Positions 8,148-15,187 of a DNA stretch of 64,000 nucleotides are shown here, piece by piece. The stretch covers positions 1 to 64,000 of the forward strand of contig CAVCEE010000011.1 of NCBI GenBank assembly GCA_963601185.1, read 5' to 3'. The position numbers were made by a program, and so were the translations under genes. The notes under the pieces were generated by a model. That model did not search any database. It saw only the letters and a list, made by a program, of their open reading frames with translations, and was not told the DNA's origin. Origin of the DNA: Limisoma sp963601185 (GTDB lineage Bacteria > Bacteroidota > Bacteroidia > Bacteroidales > Muribaculaceae). How positions within the stretch are numbered: position 1 is the first letter of the stretch; the number at the start of each line of letters is the position of its first letter.

Positions 8148-9542
8148 TTAGAAAGCGGCGTAGATGAATGGTGCGACATAGGCGCTGCCGAACTCCACTA
8201 TCAGTTGCACCAGCAGGCAAAACAGCAGCAGTTTCGCCACCCAGCGCATAGCCACAAACCGGCGTTCCGCCCACTGCGACAGGCGCGACGGCAGACAGAT
8301 GAGCAGATAAGCCACGACGAGCATCACTGCCCACAAGGTGCGCTCCGAGAGGAATGCCGGAATGGTAGAAAGGTTCATCTCCGTTGCCATCTTGGAGAGC
8401 ATCACAGAGCAGTCGCCGAGCGAATGGCAGCGGAACGGCAGCCACAGAAGAGTCACGGCAAGGAACGTAGCCACGGCATAGACAATACGCTCGCCACGGA
8501 ACGTCGGAATCAGCCTACCCACGGCTTTCTGTACCACCAGCAATGCGCCGTGGAGCATACCCCACACGAGGAACGGCAGCCCTACGCCATGCCATATCCC
8601 GCCGATTGCCATCGTTGCCATCACGTTGAGACGCATGTGCCACCTCCCGTGGCGGTTTCCGCCAAGAGGGATGTAGATGTAGTCGCGCAGCCACAACGAC
8701 AATGAGATGTGCCACCGACGCCAAAAGCCGGTGATGCTCGTTGCCTTGTACGGCGAGCGGAAGTTGTACGGCAACTCGATGCCGAGGGTGCGGCTCAGAC
8801 CGATAGCGATGTCGGAATACCCTGAGAAGTCGAGATAAATCTGCGCACTGTAGCCCAGCAATGCCAAAGCAGCCTCCATGCCATCGTGGCTGGAGGGATT
8901 GTCGAACACCAAGTTATTGAACTGCGCCAGATAGTCGGCTATGACCGCCTTTTTCAGCAGTCCTTTCATCACAAGAAACAGTCCGGAATAGAGCGTCGCC
9001 GCAGATATGCGTCTGCCACTCTCAATCTGCGGAAAAAATTCCGAAGCGCGGACAATAGGACCTGCCACAAACACTGGAAAATAGGTGAGATAAAACACAT
9101 AGTCGAGCATACGGTGCGGAGCGATGATGATGCCGCGGTACACGTCGACAAGATAACTTACCGAGCGGAACGTGTAGAACGATATGCCCACCACCACAAC
9201 TGCGTCGACATACTTGAACCACACTAGCGTGCCGGCGGAAAGGATGATGCCAAGGACGAGCCACGCACGGCGGATGCGCCTCGACCGACAGTGGGTCATT
9301 GCAAGCGACAACAGATAGTCGGTCACCGCCCTCACCACAACCAATGCCGACAGCCATCCGCCGGCACGCCAGCAGAATAGCAGACTGAACGCCGTGACCG
9401 CAATCATCATCGCCGTCCGCCGCCTATAGACAAGTCCATAGACAGGATAGAACACCAGCAGCATCAGCCAAAACGCCTCGCTATTGAACAAGGCGGATGC
9501 GCCTTCGGCATTGGTCAATATGTCGGCAATATGGTCAATCAT
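8148..9542 (-). CDS. MBOAT family O-acyltransferase (AlgI/PatA-like)
   Basis: A 464-residue polytopic membrane protein of the MBOAT family. Conserved landmarks are NFRSPYKATSITGFWRRWHI, the SLWLRDYIYIPLGGNR segment and the active-site histidine region GGIWHGVGLPFLVWGMLHGA. Family members move acetyl groups across the membrane for O-acetylation of alginate, peptidoglycan or other polysaccharides. Its start overlaps the end of the SGNH hydrolase gene by 8 nt; such MBOAT-SGNH pairs usually form a transfer relay. The acceptor is not shown, but the LysM protein upstream in the operon makes peptidoglycan or a wall-linked glycan plausible. Confidence 0.9.
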   Translation of the reverse strand: MIDHIADILTNAEGASALFNSEAFWLMLLVFYPVYGLVYRRRTAMMIAVTAFSLLFCWRAGGWLSALVVVRAVTDYLLSLAMTHCRSRRIRRAWLVLGIILSAGTLVWFKYVDAVVVVGISFYTFRSVSYLVDVYRGIIIAPHRMLDYVFYLTYFPVFVAGPIVRASEFFPQIESGRRISAATLYSGLFLVMKGLLKKAVIADYLAQFNNLVFDNPSSHDGMEAALALLGYSAQIYLDFSGYSDIAIGLSRTLGIELPYNFRSPYKATSITGFWRRWHISLSLWLRDYIYIPLGGNRHGRWHMRLNVMATMAIGGIWHGVGLPFLVWGMLHGALLVVQKAVGRLIPTFRGERIVYAVATFLAVTLLWLPFRCHSLGDCSVMLSKMATEMNLSTIPAFLSERTLWAVMLVVAYLLICLPSRLSQWAERRFVAMRWVAKLLLFCLLVQLIVEFGSAYVAPFIYAAF

Positions 9543-10293
9543 CGGGAGTGAGTACTATGGTCCTATCGGGCTTCGCCGTTGTCTGCGACGGAATGTCGAG
9601 GCGAATCGGGCAACTCGACCGGGAAGAAATCCAGTGAGCCACGCTATCCATCCATTGCGAGGCAGCCTCGTGAGTGGGGTGCGCACCGTCGGAAGCGCGG
9701 TCAAGGCGCAGATTGGCGGAGAGGAAAAACCTGCCGTTGCCCACCTTCGACTCTATCAGGCGGTTTATGCCAGTGTCGGGCTTCCAATTTGGCGGACCGA
9801 TCCACACATACGGCAATCCGCCGATGTCGGCAATCACAGCATCAACCTTGTCAGCCCGGGTGCGCTCAACGTCACGGATGAAGAGTTCGTTACCGCCGAG
9901 GCAAACCACCACATAGTCAGCCTTAAACCGACGGGCATACTCCCTGAGTCTGTGCGAGTTGCCCCAACGCTCCGTGGTAGAGCCGTACCAGATGACGGTG
10001 TACAGCCGATGGCCGTTGGCGTGGGCATAAGCGGCAAAACGCGGCGACAAGCCCTCAAGCATTGAGTCGCCGACAAAGAGAATGGTCTTGGAAGTAGTGT
10101 CGATTGGAGCGGAATCGTGTTTTGGCAGCGGCACAGACCTTTCAGCGGCGGCTTGAACGGCTTCTTTCGGCGAAATATCGATTTTCGCTATCGGATAGCC
10201 AAAGATTTTCAAGTCGTCGAATGTCGACAGCAGCAACATCACGGCAAAAGCCACTGCCAACAGTGCCCACAGTCGTGCATACGGCCATTTCAT
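9535..10293 (-). CDS. Membrane-anchored SGNH/GDSL hydrolase (O-acetyltransferase partner)
   Basis: A 252-residue protein with one N-terminal transmembrane anchor (about 7-24) and an extracytoplasmic SGNH domain. Block I is ILFVGDSMLEG, block III is CLGGNE and block V is DGAHPT, supplying Ser, Gly, Asn and Asp/His. It overlaps the MBOAT gene by 8 nt and lies 18 nt after the HU-LysM gene. In PatB- and AlgX-like systems the SGNH enzyme passes acetyl from the MBOAT protein to the glycan. That role is inferred; an esterase activity is the alternative. Confidence 0.82.
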   Translation of the reverse strand: MKWPYARLWALLAVAFAVMLLLSTFDDLKIFGYPIAKIDISPKEAVQAAAERSVPLPKHDSAPIDTTSKTILFVGDSMLEGLSPRFAAYAHANGHRLYTVIWYGSTTERWGNSHRLREYARRFKADYVVVCLGGNELFIRDVERTRADKVDAVIADIGGLPYVWIGPPNWKPDTGINRLIESKVGNGRFFLSANLRLDRASDGAHPTHEAASQWMDSVAHWISSRSSCPIRLDIPSQTTAKPDRTIVLTPDD

Positions 10294-10311
10294 GGCTCTA
10301 CTTGTATATTA

Positions 10312-11334
10312 CTATTCGCCCTTCTTCAACTCAAGTGCCTTGATCTCGGCGCGCTTGATGCTTTCAGGGCTGTTTTTGTCGATGCCATACTTCTCAGGAG
10401 CGGGAATCTTCAATGTTGCGCCGACAGGGAGATTGTCAGGGTCGCTGATTATATCCTTGTTTTCCAGATAGATGTAGACCCAAAAGGCATAATGGCCGTA
10501 GAACTTGCGAGAGATGTTGCTGAGATAGGCGGTGTTGGTCACCGTAAATGTCTGCTCCTTGCCCACCGGCTCTTCCTCCACCTGTTTCGGAGCAGAGTCG
10601 TGGCGCGGCTCTTCCACTGCCTCTGCCGGCTTCACGGTGTCGGCAGCAACAGTGCCTGCCTCGGCTGTAGAGTCGGCTACCGAGGCAGCAGATGCTACTC
10701 TCGGAGCGAGCATCGCCGGCACAAAGAAATATGCCGCCACAGCAATCACCGCAGCCGAAGCGAAGCCCGAAAGAAATCCCCACAGGAATCGGTGTCCTCG
10801 CATCTCAGCCTCTTCGTCGTTCAGCCATTCATCATTCTCATCTTTGTCAACATCCTCCGTCGACTCTTCGTCGCCCTCTGATTGCTCTTCTCCGTCGTCC
10901 GTCGGCTCTTCCACAGGTTTATCCTCCGACGGCACTGGCGGCGGAAGAATTTCCTCTTCCTCGCTTTCCGGCTCGGTCTCTTCCTTTTCAGTCCCTTTTT
11001 GTTCCTCTTCAGCGGGTAATTCTTTTGGAGTTTCCTCCTTCACGGCATTTTCCTCGCCATCGAAATCTTCGGCAAGTTCCATAGGTTCGAAGCAGTCAAA
11101 AGCGCCGTTGACGAAAGCCGCTGCCTCAGCGTCAGCCTCAAACTGCACATTGCCGTCGACCACGGCGAAGCGGCCAATGCCTTTGAGCGTAACCTCTCCG
11201 TTGGCAACCAGTTGATCACCGACCGCAGCAAAAAGACATTTCACAAAAGTCTTGCACAAATCCTCCGACTTGCCAGTTGCCGACACGAGTTCAGCAACGA
11301 CATCCTGCAACACAAGGGTTCTACTGCTCTCCAT
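10312..11334 (-). CDS. HU-domain / transmembrane / LysM-like protein
   Basis: A 340-residue protein in four parts. Residues 1-90 are an HU/IHF-like DNA-binding domain (GEVTLKGIGRFAVVDGN is the recognisable core). Residues 90-178 are a strongly acidic Glu/Asp-rich linker. Residues 184-210 form one hydrophobic transmembrane helix. The C-terminal part has a LysM-like motif at about 271-321 (NISRKFYGHYAFWVYIYLEN ... LPVGATLKIP). The layout predicts DNA binding inside the cell and glycan binding outside. ATG 11334, preceded by AAGGAGA, is preferred over a TTG at 11355. The start overlaps the small HU gene by 14 nt. Confidence 0.8.
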   Translation of the reverse strand: MESSRTLVLQDVVAELVSATGKSEDLCKTFVKCLFAAVGDQLVANGEVTLKGIGRFAVVDGNVQFEADAEAAAFVNGAFDCFEPMELAEDFDGEENAVKEETPKELPAEEEQKGTEKEETEPESEEEEILPPPVPSEDKPVEEPTDDGEEQSEGDEESTEDVDKDENDEWLNDEEAEMRGHRFLWGFLSGFASAAVIAVAAYFFVPAMLAPRVASAASVADSTAEAGTVAADTVKPAEAVEEPRHDSAPKQVEEEPVGKEQTFTVTNTAYLSNISRKFYGHYAFWVYIYLENKDIISDPDNLPVGATLKIPAPEKYGIDKNSPESIKRAEIKALELKKGE

Positions 11335-11635
11335 CGCCGTCTCCTTTCTCCGCAATGCGGGTTTTCAAGATAGTACTCGGCTCGAAACCGATGCTGATTT
11401 TCGGCGGGAAAAGCATCCGTTTGCCCGTTTCGGCATCCGTTGCTACGTGTTCCATAGTCTTGATGCCCAAGACCTTGCCAAAACTAGGAATGGCCAAAGC
11501 GTCGAGCGCAGCGCAATGCTCCTTGGCGAGCGATGCAAACGCACTGTAGAGCACATTGACATCAGCCTCGCTACAATTCAGTTGCCCAGCCAACTGGGCA
11601 ACAAGTTCCTTATGTTGTCTGTCGTTAACCTTCAT
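11321..11635 (-). CDS. Small HU-like DNA-binding protein
   Basis: A 104-residue HU/IHF-related protein: an N-terminal helical dimerisation segment (MKVNDRQHKELVAQLAG ...) and an arm region around PSFGKVLGIKTMEHVATDAE. It is divergent from standard HU, so a specialised family is likely. The start at 11635 follows the TAACTTTG box by only 9 nt; longer in-frame extensions run into non-coding-looking sequence. It heads the operon and may form a heterodimer with the HU domain of the next gene. That pairing is inference. Confidence 0.72.
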   Translation of the reverse strand: MKVNDRQHKELVAQLAGQLNCSEADVNVLYSAFASLAKEHCAALDALAIPSFGKVLGIKTMEHVATDAETGKRMLFPPKISIGFEPSTILKTRIAEKGDGDGEQ

Positions 11636-11644
11636 AGTCGTAGG

Positions 11645-11676
11645 CAAAGTTAGTGCTTTTCCACGAACACCAACAA
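11645..11676 (-). promoter_or_regulatory. Promoter of the HU/LysM/O-acetylation operon
   Basis: On the minus strand TAACTTTG (11652-11645) is preceded by TTG at spacings of 18 and 21 nt (11671-11676). Only 9 nt separate the box from the HU start codon, so the mRNA would have almost no 5' leader. Confidence 0.6.
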
Positions 11677-11924
11677 CATTTGACCCCAAAAGCGGATTCA
11701 TCAGAACAAATATATTGCACAACACACGATTTAACTCTTTATTTTCCAATAGTAGCACACCTGTAGTCAGAAAGACTATCGAATAATCGTTTTCTTGCCA
11801 ACCAAGCCCACCATATAGTAGTATCTCAACGCAAATGGTAGGCTTGGCTGACATTATTAAAAATGCCCGTTTCCCTACAAACGCAAATAAATTCACTACA
11901 TAAAGATTAATTTTCAGGATGAAT

Positions 11925-11940
11925 TATGTTATACAACATA
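11925..11940. promoter_or_regulatory. Inverted repeat upstream of the lipoprotein genes
   Basis: TATGTTATACAACATA has perfect 6-bp arms around ATAC and ends 33 nt before the -7 box at 11974. That spacing suits a dimeric transcription factor. No regulator gene lies next to it. Confidence 0.35.
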
Positions 11941-11973
11941 TCGTTTAACATTCAATTTTTCAACAGTTTCTAT

Positions 11974-11981
11974 TACCTTTG
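11974..11981 (+). promoter_or_regulatory. -7 box of the lipoprotein island
   Basis: TACCTTTG matches the Bacteroidetes -7 consensus. I see no good TTTG at the -33 position, so an activator may be needed. The leader to the first lipoprotein start is about 100 nt. Confidence 0.5.
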
Positions 11982-12085
11982 CGTCTGACAGTTTGCACCT
12001 CGGCAGAACTGGCAAGCAGACTTGCCGATTTGCACTCGATTTGCATTATTTTAACTAAAGCCTAATCTGTTTAATTTTAAATCTT

Positions 12086-12388
12086 ATGAAACAACAATTC
12101 TTACTTCTATCACTTGTTGCACTCTTTTTGTGCAGTTGCTCTAACCAAGACGATGTCGGGTTGCTTGGCAGCTTGGACTCTTCTGTAGTTGCCGTTGCTG
12201 AAAGCGACAAGGTGTCGGCTGACGACATTTTCGCAATTGCAAGCAAATTCAGAAACACGGAAAACACTCGCACACGAAGCAACGACTACTCCACATCAAT
12301 CCTCTTTGACAACAACTTAAAGCTACCGAACCAATCAAATGCATTACAAAAGAGAACTGACATTTACAATATTTACCCCATTAAATAG
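12086..12388 (+). CDS. Small lipoprotein resembling a C10-protease propeptide (Spi-like)
   Basis: A 100-residue lipoprotein with signal LVALFLCSC (lipidated Cys18). After the signal, VSADDIFAIASKFRN is reminiscent of the propeptide of streptopain (C10) proteases and of the Spi inhibitors derived from it. No catalytic protease domain follows; the frame ends at 12388. It may be a stand-alone inhibitor like those linked to C10 proteases in Bacteroides fragilis, or the remnant of a truncated protease. Two paralogous lipoprotein genes follow, the first after 9 nt. Confidence 0.55.
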   Translation: MKQQFLLLSLVALFLCSCSNQDDVGLLGSLDSSVVAVAESDKVSADDIFAIASKFRNTENTRTRSNDYSTSILFDNNLKLPNQSNALQKRTDIYNIYPIK

Positions 12389-12397
12389 ACAATCACT

Positions 12398-12949
12398 ATG
12401 AAATCGTACATTTTATTCCTTACAACAATTTTATGTTTATTTGCATCAAGTTGCAAACAAGATTCAGACTTGGACGATGGCGTTGACAGTTACACACCTC
12501 CCTTCTCATTCGAATTTATCATCACAGATAGCAACGGCAACAATTATATAGATCGAGACGACAGGATGCAAATTATCAAGGATTTACTGACGATTGACTA
12601 CAAAGGTCACTCATCCGTATTGAAAGCCATTGGCGAACCAGCAATCATTATCGGACCTGGCACCACATGCGAAAAAACGCTCCGCGTATATCCAGAGGTA
12701 GCAGGTTATAACCCAGAAAACCTACTATTTGGCGGTTTCTCATACTACGACATTTTTAAGAACGAAGAATTTACCATCAACTGGTGTGACGGTACTAAGG
12801 ACGTTGTCAGATTCGATCACTATATCGACAAGAAAAAGAATATACTTGTTGAAAAGTATTACATCAATGGAAAAGAAACGACAGAAAAGAGTATGGAATT
12901 TGGCGGAGCTTTAATCCGAAAAACAATTGACACGCCTTCTGTAAAATGA
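12398..12949 (+). CDS. Lipoprotein of unknown function, paralogue A
   Basis: A 183-residue lipoprotein with lipobox FASSC (Cys19) followed by KQDSD. The mature part is predicted mostly beta: it opens with FSFEFIITDSNGNN and has the central motif FTINWCDGTKDVVRF, ending in IRKTID. The same layout appears in the next gene (FDVIITDADGN, FTLKWEDGTQDVVRF, IRKTIK), so the two are a tandem duplication. No function is known to me; an exported surface or periplasmic protein is likely. The region is AT-rich relative to its flanks. Confidence 0.65.
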   Translation: MKSYILFLTTILCLFASSCKQDSDLDDGVDSYTPPFSFEFIITDSNGNNYIDRDDRMQIIKDLLTIDYKGHSSVLKAIGEPAIIIGPGTTCEKTLRVYPEVAGYNPENLLFGGFSYYDIFKNEEFTINWCDGTKDVVRFDHYIDKKKNILVEKYYINGKETTEKSMEFGGALIRKTIDTPSVK

Positions 12950-13000
12950 AGTAGATTGCGTAGTGTAAATCAAATTCATCCAACTAAACAAGACACTGAT

Positions 13001-13501
13001 ATGAAACGATTTTATTTATTGGCAACTTTGATTCTATGCCTATTGCTGACCGGTTGCAAACAAGACAACAACGAATCAATCGACTGCGATCCTCCCATTA
13101 TAACTTTTGATGTTATCATTACCGATGCTGACGGGAATCTAATCATCCAAGAAGAAAATGGGAAAGAGAAGATTCGAGAGCTGCTCACCATCGAACATTG
13201 TGGACACGCAGCAACCCTGAATGGAGAAATGGGATCATATAGCACTGATCCGTTTTATGTTGGTTACGACCTCAACGGCAATCTGACAAAAATATTTTAC
13301 GGATTTTTCTCTGCCCACAAAAACTATAAAGACGAAACATTTACCCTAAAATGGGAAGACGGCACACAAGATGTCGTAAGATTTTCCGCCTCCTGGAAAT
13401 ACAATGAATCCTTCAAAAAAGAAGCCTTTTTTAATGGCACGGAAATAACAGAGTGGGGAGAAAGTGGAGTGACACCGATAATTCGAAAAACGATTAAGTA
13501 G
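13001..13501 (+). CDS. Lipoprotein of unknown function, paralogue B
   Basis: A 166-residue lipoprotein with lipobox LLTGC (Cys19). ATG 13001 is chosen because it gives a standard signal peptide (MKRFYLLATLILC); an in-frame ATG at 12956 would add 15 hydrophilic residues. The mature domain matches paralogue A along its length, sharing the ITD-DGN opening and the W-x-DGT-x-DVVRF motif, with an internal deletion around A residues 85-110. A strong hairpin follows. Function unknown. Confidence 0.65.
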   Translation: MKRFYLLATLILCLLLTGCKQDNNESIDCDPPIITFDVIITDADGNLIIQEENGKEKIRELLTIEHCGHAATLNGEMGSYSTDPFYVGYDLNGNLTKIFYGFFSAHKNYKDETFTLKWEDGTQDVVRFSASWKYNESFKKEAFFNGTEITEWGESGVTPIIRKTIK

Positions 13502-13524
13502 ACACCGATACGGATTAACGAACC

Positions 13525-13578
13525 AAGCCCGCCGTTTGAGTCGAGAGGCGACTCAACGGCGGGCTTGAGTTTCTTTTT
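13525..13578. terminator. Strong bidirectional terminator
   Basis: AAGCCCGCCGTTTGAGTCG pairs with CGACTCAACGGCGGGCTT around an AGAG loop, about 18 bp with one bulged T, followed by TTTCTTTTT on the plus strand. It separates the lipoprotein genes from the convergent hypothetical gene. Confidence 0.85.
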
Positions 13579-13590
13579 CAGATGCAGAGA

Positions 13591-14217
13591 TTACGATACC
13601 TGCGAATAGTGGCGGAAAAGCGCGCTGAAAGCGTCGCGCATATCCCGGGAGTCGGCAAGCCGCTCGTTGAGACGGTCCACCTTTGTACGAATTGACTCCA
13701 CAAGCATCTTATCGCCGGCATAGAGAGCCAGCGCAAGGTCGCGCCCGAGTGTTGCACCGGCAAGACAGTAGTCAGCCATGTCGAGGAACCTCTGGGCTTC
13801 CTCCTCCCCTTTCACCGCGCGGTATCTGTCAGCCACAAGCAGCAGTGCTGCATCGACATCGGCAGCCGAGGCAAAATCCTCAACCTCGATGGCCGACTGC
13901 TTGAGTACGGCAAACGTCTGCGCATGCTCGTCGACGGCACCGGGCTGGAACGAGTCGTCGCAAAATGCACTCAAGATTGCGTTAATCTGGCTACGGTCGT
14001 GATAGTGGGTGGAAATAAGACGGATTTCATCACAAAGAGCCTCCTCATTGTCGTTGTCAGTTTCGTTTTCAGCCACAATCCGACCCAAGATGCGGCCCTT
14101 TGAGGTCAAGTCGAGAAGAACTTCCCCCGACAGCAATTCGCCATTGCCGTCAGGCTGAGACGACGACAATCCAGCCATTGCCGCCATTGTTGAAATTGTA
14201 CGGTAAGAATCGTTCAT
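13591..14217 (-). CDS. Conserved-looking hypothetical protein
   Basis: A 208-residue soluble, acidic, mostly helical protein with no signal peptide. ATG 14217 (MNDSYRTISTMAAMAG) is preferred over 14253 because it fits the promoter at 14251-14281. Ala/Leu-rich helices fill residues 80-200. I do not recognise the family. It is monocistronic, between a shared terminator and its own consensus promoter, and the well-formed promoter and terminator support a real expressed gene. Confidence 0.65.
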   Translation of the reverse strand: MNDSYRTISTMAAMAGLSSSQPDGNGELLSGEVLLDLTSKGRILGRIVAENETDNDNEEALCDEIRLISTHYHDRSQINAILSAFCDDSFQPGAVDEHAQTFAVLKQSAIEVEDFASAADVDAALLLVADRYRAVKGEEEAQRFLDMADYCLAGATLGRDLALALYAGDKMLVESIRTKVDRLNERLADSRDMRDAFSALFRHYSQVS

Positions 14218-14250
14218 GATAGGAATCAAAAAATAGTAAGGTTGTGATTG

Positions 14251-14281
14251 CAAATTTATGCACTAAGCAGTGTGTTACCAA
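14251..14281 (-). promoter_or_regulatory. Promoter of the hypothetical gene at 13591-14217
   Basis: On the minus strand TTG (14281-14279), a 20-nt spacer and TAAATTTG (14258-14251) match the Bacteroidetes consensus, 33 nt upstream of ATG 14217. This supports that start codon. Confidence 0.7.
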
Positions 14282-14446
14282 TATGTTACAAAAAATATTT
14301 TTGTTAAACAATTCTAAATGGGCAATCATCCGAACCACCTGTTTTTCGCCGCGTTAGTTAAACAATATTAATTACATTGGCGCAGCATAGCCAATTGACA
14401 TTTTCATAGTATTTTTACAAAATATGCGTTTTTATCACCTCGGAAA

Positions 14447-15172
14447 ATGGAAAAAGCAATCATAGTGGGGGCAACCTCCGGCATCGGACTTGAAGTGGCA
14501 CGGGCACTGCGCCGCAACGGTGTGACGGTGGGCGTGGCAGGACGCAGGGAGGACAGGCTGGCACAGTTTTGCAGCGAAGCCGGAACGGAAGCCCTGTACG
14601 GCAGCATCGACGTTACGGCAGATGATGCCGCCGACCGGCTTGTCGCCCTTGCCGACCGTATGGGCGGCGTAGACACCATCATCCTTGTGGCAGGAGTAGG
14701 TAGCCAGAACAAGAGTCTCCGACCTGACATCGAGTTGCAGACAGCGCAGACCAACGTTGTTGGCTTCACACGCATGATTTGCGCCGCATTCAACTACCTC
14801 AAGGCCAACGGCGGCGGACACATCGCCGCTGTCAGTTCGATTGCCGGCACCAAGGGTCTAGGCATAGCACCTGCCTACTCTGCAACCAAGCGCTTCCAGA
14901 ACACCTACATCCAGTGCTTGTCGCAACTCTCGCACATAACAGGAGCAAACGTAACGTTCACCGACATCCGCCCGGGGTTTGTCGACACCGACCTGCTGCG
15001 TTCGGGCAGTTACCCGATGCTTATGAAGCCAGAATTTGTGGCAAAGTGCATAGTGAAAGCCGTTGTACGGAAAAAACGCATCGCCACCGTCGACTGGCGC
15101 TACCGTCTGCTCGTTGCAGCGTGGCGACTGATTCCCGGATGGCTTTGGGAACGGATGAAAATAACGAACTAA
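14447..15172 (+). CDS. Short-chain dehydrogenase/reductase
   Basis: A 241-residue Rossmann-fold enzyme of the classical SDR family. The cofactor motif is GATSGIG near the N-terminus, the catalytic serine lies in AAVSSIAG, and the YxxxK pair is in AYSATK. The residues after the second strand (GRRED) suggest NADP(H). The substrate cannot be told from the sequence. The tricorn-like protease follows after 15 nt, so the two may be co-transcribed. Confidence 0.88.
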   Translation: MEKAIIVGATSGIGLEVARALRRNGVTVGVAGRREDRLAQFCSEAGTEALYGSIDVTADDAADRLVALADRMGGVDTIILVAGVGSQNKSLRPDIELQTAQTNVVGFTRMICAAFNYLKANGGGHIAAVSSIAGTKGLGIAPAYSATKRFQNTYIQCLSQLSHITGANVTFTDIRPGFVDTDLLRSGSYPMLMKPEFVAKCIVKAVVRKKRIATVDWRYRLLVAAWRLIPGWLWERMKITN

Positions 15173-15187
15173 ACGATAGATCACAAA

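Larger units (their letters stand above)
11636..12085. other. 450-bp divergent intergenic region
   Basis: It holds two divergent promoters (11645-11676 minus, 11974-11981 plus), a 16-bp inverted repeat (11925-11940) and, in the transcribed leader of the lipoprotein genes, GGCAAG/CTTGCC at about 12010-12025. In-frame minus-strand extensions of the HU gene into this region have no recognisable protein features. I see no further gene. Confidence 0.6.

Noticed and set aside
11636..11896. Longer version of the small HU protein starting at 11896
   Set aside because: The extension lacks HU features and contains the consensus promoter at 11645-11676; ATG 11635 is better.
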